The position numbers were made by a program, and so were the translations under genes. The notes under the pieces were generated by a model that saw only the letters and a program-made list of their open reading frames with translations, was not told the origin of the DNA and made no database searches. Shown in pieces: positions 7,498 to 15,800 of a stretch of 32,674 bases of DNA (its first letter is position 1; each line of letters begins with the position of its first letter). The DNA is from Pelistega indica (GTDB taxonomy: Bacteria > Pseudomonadota > Gammaproteobacteria > Burkholderiales > Burkholderiaceae_B), in the NCBI RefSeq assembly GCF_000506865.1, contig NZ_AYSV01000020.1, forward strand, positions 1 to 32,674, written 5' to 3'.

Positions 7498-7998
7498 ATG
7501 GAGCTAAAGCACTTTCATGGTATCGCTCCTCGATACCCATCGCAGAACTTGCAGGGGGTTAGTGCCGAAGTAGCTGAAAATGTAAAGCTGTGGCATGGCA
7601 CGCTTGCCCCATGGCGAGCTCCTAAACATATTAAAGATAGTACCCAGACCACAAAGACGATTTATCAGGTAGGGTGCTGTTGGTTTGAGTGGGATGCGTG
7701 TGTGGAAGTAGCAGAGTGGGTAGTCGATTGCCCACGGCTTTATGTAACTGGTGATGGGGATTACCCATATGTAATGGCACTAAAGGATGATTGCACTACA
7801 GGCTGTGCTGAGATGAGTAAAACTCGTCTTGGGGTACCTGCTCCTAAAAATAGACCACAGATGACTAGGCTACATATCCCTACGCCACCGAATGGCAAGG
7901 ACAGCTTGCCACGTTCAGAGATGCGTGAGCAACGGGCGTATATCTATACCTATGTAAACTGCCTTGGGGAAGGAGAGTGCTCCATCTTTTGCGTCTAA
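7498..7998 (+). CDS. Nozzle/tail protein, N-terminal part (frame broken)
   Basis: 166 residues; ATG follows the upstream stop directly after a GGAGGAA ribosome site. It starts with the strand-rich pattern (FHGIAPRYPSQNLQ, AENVKLWHGTLAPWR) common to podovirus tail nozzle proteins and ends in REQRAYIYTYVNCLGEG. In relatives a YVYTYVN stretch normally continues into GEESAPS within one protein; here that continuation is in the +1 frame, beginning at a GGGG run (7966-7969). The last ten residues after the run are probably not native. The pair 7498-9169 would encode about 556 residues. Confidence 0.65.
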   Translation: MELKHFHGIAPRYPSQNLQGVSAEVAENVKLWHGTLAPWRAPKHIKDSTQTTKTIYQVGCCWFEWDACVEVAEWVVDCPRLYVTGDGDYPYVMALKDDCTTGCAEMSKTRLGVPAPKNRPQMTRLHIPTPPNGKDSLPRSEMREQRAYIYTYVNCLGEGECSIFCV

Positions 7999-9169
7999 CG
8001 AACAAGATATTGATGATGGCGAGCCTGTTTCTATTACAGGGTTTTTAACACCCCCATCAGAGTTTGGCATCACGCATATCCGAATTTATCGTCGTGTGAC
8101 AGGACATCGGTCAGATACTGAAGCGATGGGAGCAACGCCGCTCATGACAGATTTTTATCATGTTGGCACTATTGAGGTAGGTACAGCGACGTTTATTGAC
8201 AAGGGGTTGAATATCGATACTCTTGGCGAAGCGTTAACTACCTTTGATGTCTTAGAACCTCCAGCAGGACTTCGGGGTATTTTAGCCGTACCGAACACAC
8301 GCATTTTAGTAGGTTTTGATGGCAATACGCTGTGCTTTAGTATGAATAACCAACCTTACAACTGGCCAGAGTCTAGACGCTATAACCTAGATGACAACAT
8401 TGTAGCTATTAGAGAGTCAGGTGGCATGCTGTATGTGATGACCGATGGGCATCCCTACGTGGTGGAGATTGATGCAGGGGATGATATCCGTACTTGCCAG
8501 AGCATTTTACGCTTGCCGACACCAATGCCGATGATTACGTGTTGTTCTGCGAAAGGAGCACTATCAACACCGATGGGGGTGTTTTATGTGTCGAGCAAAG
8601 GGCTTGTACGTCTTGCACAAGGTGCCATAACGGTAGTGACAATGCCGTGGTTCGCCAGTGATGACTGGCGAGAACTCAAACCTGAGACGATGCGCCTAGG
8701 TTATGCCCATGGAGCAATATTCATCGTGTCTGACACTCACGCCTTTGTCTTTTTTACCGATGATGCCACTTATGGCGACAGCGATGCTTACAGATTAACC
8801 ACGATAGATTTACACCCTAGAGATATGGTTACAGGGCGTAATGGGGAATTATTTATGCTCCTTGGCAACGGCATTTATCAGTGGGATGCGGGGGCAAGGT
8901 TTATGCCATATCGTTGGAAGTCGGCCAAGATTAAGTCAACCCGTTATGGCTACTTCGGTGCTATCAGGCTATGGGGCAGTGGCAGTGTGGATGTAAGTAT
9001 TTTTGCCGAAGCTCAGACAGTATTGTCGGCTATCCCACTGAGACCTCAAACGTCTTATCGTTTACCACGGTATGGACATCATCTACATCACCAAATAGAG
9101 CTAGCAGGGATACATACCGTAGAGTCCGTAGAACTTGCCAACACCCGTTGGGATTTATCTAAAGTATAG
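7964..9169 (+). CDS. Nozzle/tail protein, C-terminal part (+1 frame)
   Basis: The frame opens after a TAA at 7955 and reads LGKESAPSFASNEQDIDDGE, completing the domain begun in the previous entry. The next residues form a fibronectin-like strand set (THIRIYRRVTG), then a series of beta blades (GGMLYVMTDGHPYVVE; TPMGVFYVSSKGLVRLAQG; GELFMLLGNGIYQWD) resembling the propeller of T7 gp12-type nozzle proteins. The only candidate start at the frame edge is TTG 7964 without a proper ribosome site, so independent initiation looks unlikely. AAGGAG at 7970-7975 and TTTT at 7987-7990 lie within the possible shift window. Confidence 0.65.
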   Translation: MGKESAPSFASNEQDIDDGEPVSITGFLTPPSEFGITHIRIYRRVTGHRSDTEAMGATPLMTDFYHVGTIEVGTATFIDKGLNIDTLGEALTTFDVLEPPAGLRGILAVPNTRILVGFDGNTLCFSMNNQPYNWPESRRYNLDDNIVAIRESGGMLYVMTDGHPYVVEIDAGDDIRTCQSILRLPTPMPMITCCSAKGALSTPMGVFYVSSKGLVRLAQGAITVVTMPWFASDDWRELKPETMRLGYAHGAIFIVSDTHAFVFFTDDATYGDSDAYRLTTIDLHPRDMVTGRNGELFMLLGNGIYQWDAGARFMPYRWKSAKIKSTRYGYFGAIRLWGSGSVDVSIFAEAQTVLSAIPLRPQTSYRLPRYGHHLHHQIELAGIHTVESVELANTRWDLSKV

Positions 9170-9177
9170 GAGTCGCC

Positions 9178-9588
9178 ATGGAGCAACCATTACGTGTCAT
9201 TTTAGAGCCTTTCGATATTGAGGATAAGGAGAGGTGCAGTCAGGTGATTGCCTCACTCATGCCACTATTCGAGGCATACCATGCGGAGCACTATCCTGAT
9301 GCTCCGTTTGTATTTAATTTTATGGAATTTGTAAAAGACTGGTGGCATAACGAGAAGCTATTAGTTGTCGCCTACCAAGGAGATACTGCCGTTGGGTTTA
9401 GCTATGCCAGAGTCGGTGGCAACTTATTCACTTCGGAACCAGAAATCTTTATAACACACTCGTATCCCTCTATAAATTCTGATACTATTAAGCATGCGAC
9501 ATTAGATGCACATTTAATTGTGAGGGAAATGAACTCATTACTTGTTCAGTTGTTGCCGTTGTATCGTTGCGTAAAGTTGAGGGATTAA
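9178..9588 (+). CDS. Possible GNAT-fold protein
   Basis: 136 residues with TAGGAG ahead of the ATG. The strand-helix order, and the segment KLLVVAYQGDTAVGFSYARV followed by a strand EPEIFITHSY, resemble acetyltransferase-fold proteins found between nozzle and ejection genes in several podophages. The acetyl-CoA loop Q/RxxGxG/A is not visible, so catalysis is doubtful and a structural role is possible. It starts 8 bases after the nozzle gene and its stop nearly touches the next ATG. Confidence 0.35.
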   Translation: MEQPLRVILEPFDIEDKERCSQVIASLMPLFEAYHAEHYPDAPFVFNFMEFVKDWWHNEKLLVVAYQGDTAVGFSYARVGGNLFTSEPEIFITHSYPSINSDTIKHATLDAHLIVREMNSLLVQLLPLYRCVKLRD

Positions 9589-9589
9589 G

Positions 9590-10579
9590 ATGAGCTTGTT
9601 AGGAAGTGTCGTAGGGGCAGTGGCTGGCGCCCTTGGCTTAGGTGGTAGCAGTGGTGGCGGTGCACAAACCGTTACGGATAAGGGGTACATCAGAGCGTCT
9701 GAACTAGCTAGAGATGCCATGACCACAGTGGCAATGATTAGTACAGGAGCGGCGACCTATATTGCAACACGTCAACTTGCCATTGCCGAAAAATATTATG
9801 ACTTGGCTAAAGAAATGCGTGACTATTGGAATAGCACGTACAAGCCATTAGAAGTCAAGATTGTCCAAGAAGCTTCCTCAGAGCCTATTTATACTCCTCA
9901 GTATGAGGTGGTTGGTGGGCGTTTCCTTGCCAACGTTAAGCACCAATTTAAGCGTTCTATTGATACCATCGGCACTAAAGCTTCTAGATACTGTACGGGG
10001 CTAACAAGTGCTCAGATGCGTGACCTAGCCGTAGCTCAAGCGATGGCAGAGGGCGATGCGGTTAACTTAGCCTACCGGTATGAAGATGGACGCAAACAAA
10101 TATTTGATGAGCGTCGTTGGAGTCGTCGCCATCAAGTGGCAGCGCTTGGTCGAGATATGTTGGCTCAAGCCGACTCTTATATGGGTAAAGCCCATGCGGC
10201 CTACGAAGCCCCACGAGACTTTGCTACTGGGGTAGCCAACACTATGTTAGGAAGTCTACGCTATGACGACATGATGGCGGCACGGTTCGGACAACATCAA
10301 AGTAAGTCTACTCAGAACGATGCCTCTTATACCGTCCTTAAAAGTGTATCACTAAATAATGGTGCCACTACAGCAGGGCAGAATACTCCGTTCTCATTTG
10401 GCAATTACTTAAACCGAGATGAAGCGGCACGTCAAGTGACGAACCTTACGACTCCAAATTCAGTTTTTAACCCCTCCATTGGACCGATGACAACGCCACA
10501 AGTGGCATCTACGTCTATCGCCCCAGGTCGTCCAGGAGGGTCATCAGGGTTTGACCCATTCATTAGTGGCGATCGCTAG
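9590..10579 (+). CDS. Ejection (internal virion) protein, gp14-like
   Basis: 329 residues. The Gly/Ala N-terminus (LLGSVVGAVAGALGLGG) and a second hydrophobic stretch (MTTVAMISTGAATYIATRQL) are followed by long helices (KYYDLAKEMRDYW; MRDLAVAQAMAEGD) and a disordered Asn/Thr/Pro-rich tail. Podovirus internal core proteins that enter the envelope during infection look like this, with T7 gp14 the best-known case. It opens a block of four adjacent large genes that parallels the T7 gp14-15-16 set. No direct similarity was checked. Confidence 0.6.
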   Translation: MSLLGSVVGAVAGALGLGGSSGGGAQTVTDKGYIRASELARDAMTTVAMISTGAATYIATRQLAIAEKYYDLAKEMRDYWNSTYKPLEVKIVQEASSEPIYTPQYEVVGGRFLANVKHQFKRSIDTIGTKASRYCTGLTSAQMRDLAVAQAMAEGDAVNLAYRYEDGRKQIFDERRWSRRHQVAALGRDMLAQADSYMGKAHAAYEAPRDFATGVANTMLGSLRYDDMMAARFGQHQSKSTQNDASYTVLKSVSLNNGATTAGQNTPFSFGNYLNRDEAARQVTNLTTPNSVFNPSIGPMTTPQVASTSIAPGRPGGSSGFDPFISGDR

Positions 10580-10590
10580 GAGAGAGGAAC

Positions 10591-11937
10591 ATGGTTTTAT
10601 TAGACTTAGGATGGGCACAAGCAGATGCAAACGCCCTAGCCAATGAGCGAGCATGGCAAGAAAACACGATTAAAGACTCTTATATGGCTAATGTGATGCC
10701 ACAAGAGCACTTATTCCAAGGCAGTAATTATGCTTACAAAACTGATTTGTTGCCACTACAGTTTCAAGCTGACAAACAAAAGTTAGAGCATCAGATTGAG
10801 CTAGCTCCCATTACCCATAAGGCAGACATGACTAATGCCAATTTAAATGTGGAGAAAGCTAACACCAACCTTAATATTTTTAAGGATTATGGGGCAGACA
10901 TGGCAGTAGACTCTGCCAAAAACGAAGCGACTACTCAACAGTGGAATGACCAGCAGCTATCGTCTATTCGGTCGTTAACAGACATCATTAATAATCTTAG
11001 CGACACCTCTAAGAAGATTGATGACCTATCTATTCAGTTGGCAGGGGTTAATTTATCTGACCCTACAAGCACGCAGACATTGGCAACGATTCAGACCAAT
11101 TTAGCGACGGCACTCAAGGGCACAGGGGTACCTGTTCCTACGTTAGAAGTTCAAAATGGTACGGTAATGGCTCGATTACCAGACGGTCGCGTAGCTCCAG
11201 TATCACAATATATTAGCTTAGCGAATACCCACTTGGCACGTGGCATGCAGGAAGCCTTTGGCAAACGTGAACAGGTATATCAAGGTTGGGCGTCAGCATC
11301 TGGGCAGTATCCTAGACAGACAGTTAGCAGTGGTCAAGCTCAGAAAGAGACCCAACCGACACCATCTCAAGTAGCGGCAGCGGTTATGGGCAGCACCGGA
11401 GCAAGTTCGACGCCAACAGCACCCATTATGCCAGTTGGGGGGCAGGGTACAACCACAAGCGTTCCGCAAAACACGACATCAAATGTACAAGCACCAGTAG
11501 CACAACCACGAACAGTACCGACACCAGCCGTGACAGGTAGTCCAACTGTAGATAGCGTTATTGCCAAAACGAAAGAAGAAAATCAACAACTCACGGCAGA
11601 AATCACCCAATATCAGGCTGACCTTAATGCCTATGCTGTAGAGACACAGCAAGTATCCGAAGCGTTAGACCTCGCACGTAGTAAAACACAGCAATTAGAA
11701 GCAGCGATTAAACAAGTGCCAAATGGCAAAGTTAAACAAGACCTTTATAAGGAGCTTGCCATAGCCAGTAACCAACGGGACCGTCTCTCTAGTGCTCTTA
11801 TAGCACGAAGTAAGACTTTTGACCAAAAGAGCAAACTAGCCTCACAGCTTATTTTACGTAAAGAGCAAAAAATCAAAGAGAACAACGCCGCTATTGGACA
11901 GTTAGCTAAACAGCCTATTGCTGTTGGAGGTCGCTAA
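10591..11937 (+). CDS. Ejection (internal virion) protein, coiled coil
   Basis: 448 residues, preceded by AGGAGAGAGGAA. Helical throughout: coiled segments at about residues 60-170 and 325-440 flank a Pro/Thr/Ser/Gln-rich linker (residues 240-320, with PTAPIMPVGGQGT). The gene overlaps the transglycosylase start by one base (TAATG). Its place between a gp14-like protein and a transglycosylase suggests the second component of the ejection tube, comparable to T7 gp15. The family is not recognised directly. Confidence 0.5.
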   Translation: MVLLDLGWAQADANALANERAWQENTIKDSYMANVMPQEHLFQGSNYAYKTDLLPLQFQADKQKLEHQIELAPITHKADMTNANLNVEKANTNLNIFKDYGADMAVDSAKNEATTQQWNDQQLSSIRSLTDIINNLSDTSKKIDDLSIQLAGVNLSDPTSTQTLATIQTNLATALKGTGVPVPTLEVQNGTVMARLPDGRVAPVSQYISLANTHLARGMQEAFGKREQVYQGWASASGQYPRQTVSSGQAQKETQPTPSQVAAAVMGSTGASSTPTAPIMPVGGQGTTTSVPQNTTSNVQAPVAQPRTVPTPAVTGSPTVDSVIAKTKEENQQLTAEITQYQADLNAYAVETQQVSEALDLARSKTQQLEAAIKQVPNGKVKQDLYKELAIASNQRDRLSSALIARSKTFDQKSKLASQLILRKEQKIKENNAAIGQLAKQPIAVGGR

Positions 11938-12890
11938 TGGCAGATATGAATAGTATTATCCAGCAAGCCCTAATTGATGAAGGCATGGCAGGGACGGATA
12001 GAGGGTTATTAGCCTATAGTATTTTTGGGCAAGAGTCTGGCTTTGGTAAAAATACCAAGACCAGTAATCACGGTACCGTAGGGGTAGGTCAGATGCTACC
12101 TGCCACCTTTAATTCTGTGGCTGATAAAGGGTGGGATATTAATGACCCTTATTATAATGCCAGAGCGGCGGCACGCTATATAAACCAGCTCTATAACGCC
12201 GCAGGGGGAGATTTACGCCTAACCGCTATTGGATACTACGGTGGACCAGGTGCCATCAAAGCGGCACAGCAAGGCATCTATTATAAAGACCGTAAAAACC
12301 CTAATGCTCCAGACACAGCTCAGTATGCTGACCAAGTATTAAACCGTATGGCTAAATTGGCAGGGGGCAGAGCGTATGTAGCTTCTGTAGACCAGACAGA
12401 TAAGGTGCCATCGTCTCAAGGCAATAACTTGCCTGATATTGGTGGGTCAGCAGAACCTCAGTTTGGGGCGGTACGCCAACCAGCTGGGCAACGAGCAAGA
12501 GCATCTAGCATTGCCGCAGGGCTTACCCAACAGCGCCGCACGAATATACCTCAACATCAAACCTTTGATATTGCTAAAGCGATGCAACCATTGCAAGAGA
12601 TGGCAAAAGATAGACCAGAGATACAGAACCTATTTAACCAACCCACATTAGCCGCGCCGATTACCTTTGGAGGTCAGCCTGCCCTTGCCATTCCTACTAG
12701 TGAGGAAGAGAAAGCCTTATTTGCCCAAGTCAATGGCAAAAACTACTCTGAGCGCCAAAAAGATAACGTTATCCGAGCTTACGCTCAGATTGCTCCTGCC
12801 CATCGCCAACTGATGGGCAAAAACTTATTTAACAGCAACAACATCACTGACCTTGACGGGTACTTGAAAGATTTAGTGGAGAATGCGTAA
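11937..12890 (+). CDS. Virion lytic transglycosylase (SLT family)
   Basis: 317 residues. The first 150 form an SLT/goose-lysozyme-type domain: catalytic Glu33 in FGQESGFG, the GVGQMLPAT motif at residues 49-57 and AIGYYGGPG at 97-105. Such enzymes cut peptidoglycan glycan strands without hydrolysis and, in virions, open the wall for DNA entry. In T7 this activity is the N-terminal part of gp16; here it is a separate gene before a giant partner. The C-terminal half is Gln/Pro-rich and ends in a small helical domain (YSERQKDNVIRAYAQIAPAH), possibly for assembly. TAATG overlaps occur on both sides. Confidence 0.85.
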   Translation: MADMNSIIQQALIDEGMAGTDRGLLAYSIFGQESGFGKNTKTSNHGTVGVGQMLPATFNSVADKGWDINDPYYNARAAARYINQLYNAAGGDLRLTAIGYYGGPGAIKAAQQGIYYKDRKNPNAPDTAQYADQVLNRMAKLAGGRAYVASVDQTDKVPSSQGNNLPDIGGSAEPQFGAVRQPAGQRARASSIAAGLTQQRRTNIPQHQTFDIAKAMQPLQEMAKDRPEIQNLFNQPTLAAPITFGGQPALAIPTSEEEKALFAQVNGKNYSERQKDNVIRAYAQIAPAHRQLMGKNLFNSNNITDLDGYLKDLVENA

Positions 12891-15800
12891 TGTTGATCCT
12901 AGGTAAAGACGGACGAATGATTGACACCTCTGGCAACCTACTTGATTACGGATTAGGTGGCACACCGCAACCACAGCAACAGCCTGTGACATTACTCCCT
13001 GGCCAAACGGCTATACCTGACGTCAGTCAGATGACATATCAGCAGTTAATTAATTCGCAACCATTCGTTGAGGGTCGCTATGACGACCGTAAGGCCCTCT
13101 TTGATCAATGGACAACGCAGGTATTAGTGCCATCCGTAATGGCATCAAAAGGTAATGAATCAGAGAAATCGGCAGCGATTAATCAAGTACGTTCTATTTT
13201 CAACTCCCAATTCCAACGTCCGACAAGTAGTTTTGTTGGTGACGCATTGAGCAATTTTGGTGAGGGGGTTTCTGAAATATTACCTACCGTAACACAGGGC
13301 GTAGCTGACGTTGCCTCATGGGTATTACCTGATAATAATTGGATAACACAAGGTGCACAGTACGCTACGGATAAACTTAATGACTTTCATGATTGGGTTG
13401 TTGAGGATACAGGGTCTTCTGCATTACAAGAAACCCGTCGTATAGAAGCACAAAGAATGGCACGTGCGAATGGCGATTTAGAGAAGATAGGAGCCTTTTG
13501 GGATAACCTTAAAGAGTCGCCATTTAGAACTGTCGTTAAGCTAGGTGGTAACGCTATCCCATTCATCGTAGGAGGAGCCGCTGCAGGTGGAGTGCGAGGA
13601 GCTGCCGCCCTTGGTACTGTGGCAGGTGTAGGAGAGGGCACGCAAGCGGCCATCGACAGCAATAAAGCCTACCTCACTCGATATTACGCCCAACAAGGCA
13701 TTAAGAAAACACCACAAGAGATTGAAGCCGATGCCATTGCGGCAACCAGAGGTTTCCAAGGTGGTGATGCGTTATCCGCATTAGGTGGTGCTGTCGGTGC
13801 CATCCCTGCAGCGAAACTGGGTGGAGCGATTAGTTCTATCACAGGTCGAGGGGTAAACCGAGGGGTAGCTCAAGAAATTGCTCAAAGCGTCACGTCAGAT
13901 ACAGCTAAGTTAGGTGCTCGTGATGTGGCAAAAAGTGCGGCAAAAGAGCTTGGTCAAGGGGCGTTATTAGAGGGTGGTGGTGCAGGTATCACCGCTGTCG
14001 GTGGCAACCTTGCCACAGTAAACCCAGAGACTCGTTGGTCAGACGATGTCTTCTTTAATATGGTCTCTGAAGCGGTAGCAGGTGGCGTAATGGGGGCAGG
14101 GTCTTTTATCGGCGAAGCCGTAAACGCAGGACGCCATAACAGAGCTGTCGATGCGGCTGTGGCTAGAGATGAAGCCCACATGAGACTGGCACAGTTATCC
14201 GTAGAGTATGCTAATGAGCGATACATGTTAGATAACGGACCCTTGCCACGCATTGGCACGCCAGAGTATGCTCAAGCACAACCTATCTTGGCACAATACC
14301 AGCGTGACTTTATGACTAGTGCTGACCCACGGCAATTGACCGCTGAGTTACTTGATCGGAAAGCACAACAGCCGAGTGTCGACCAAGTCACACCATCAAA
14401 CGATATGGCTACTACAGTGCAAGCGCCAGATGCCACCTCACAGGGAATTCAACCAACGGCTACGGCAACGCCAACACAGCCTGAATTTTTTGGGGCAGAC
14501 GAAGCTCCTGTACCTGCGACAGCAACATCACAGACTACCACTACGGCTCAGCCAGAGGTAGCTACATCACCAACGCAACCAGACCTGTTCGGTCCAACAG
14601 GGGCAACATCCTCTGCGACAACGAGTACAGCGACTCGGCCAGACTTGTTTGACCCGACAACAGGCTTACCACCGACGGCAACCACATCGCCAGTGGCTAC
14701 CCCTACTAGCACAGCGACACAGCCAGACTTGTTTGACCCTACGACAACATCACCAGTGACAACTCCGTCACCACCTCCTCCGATGGCGCCTGCACAACCG
14801 ACAGCAACCACACCAGTGCCACCGCCTCCACCGCCTCCACCACCTCCACCACCTCCACCACCTGTGCCTACGAGCACGCCAACACCATCAGACATTTTAG
14901 GTGGGGTAGAGGAGACGTTGCCAGCGGCACCGAGTGCAGAGGAGTTACGCAAGTTTCTTATCGCAAGGCTTAACCGAGCCAGAGGAGCAAACCGACGAGC
15001 TATGATGGACTTTATCATGGCATTTATTGATGGGTTACGTGGGCGTCGTACGGGTACAGCTGAGCAGAGTACGCCTAAGTTAACTACGGCAGATGAGATT
15101 GCCGAAGCGTTCGATGAAGCCGCAAATAAAGTAAGTAATGAAACAGCTAATGGAGCAACCAATGGACAATCAGACGATACCACCCGAAGTGGCAGCAGTA
15201 GTGTACCTGCTACTGGATCAACCAGTGCCTCAGGAAGTGATGCAGTATCTCAACAAGGAGCAAGCGGCAGCGATAATACAGTACGTGGACAGGGTACTGA
15301 AACAGACACGGTTCAGCCCACAAGACCAATCACCACAGAAGATACGACTGCTACAGATGCAGGAGGCGATAATCCGCCAGTATCAGGTAGGGACGAGCGA
15401 ACCGAACAGCAATCAGGTACTGACACAACTGCCGACACAGGAACGCCACAAGGTGTTGGGGAACGAAGCGATGATACACCGACGCCAGAACCAACTGGAA
15501 GCGATGGGCAACAGGGAACAGATAGCCAGAATCAGAATGGCAACTCCGACTTCGACCTAGATGCCATCAATCGTGATATTTATAAACTCCTATCAGGTAA
15601 GAGCTCATCACCATCTGCTGGACTAGCCGCATCTTTTAGACTTCTTGTCGAGGATTTAGACCCTGCCAATGCTGACTCGTTATTACGAGGTTCACCAATT
15701 GCCGATGCGTGGATAGAGTTGCAGGACAAAATGCAAGCTGGCACCTTAACGGCAGGCGAAGCTAAGGACTTCTTTTCTCGTATCCCTCAAGACTTCTTTA

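Noticed and set aside
14548-15183. Long Gly/Val-rich frame on the minus strand
   Set aside because: It is the reverse complement of the Pro/Thr-rich linker of the giant protein; composition mirrors proline codons and there is no ribosome site.
15138-15560. 140-residue frame overlapping the giant gene
   Set aside because: Gln/Pro-rich shadow in the low-complexity acidic zone; no ribosome site.
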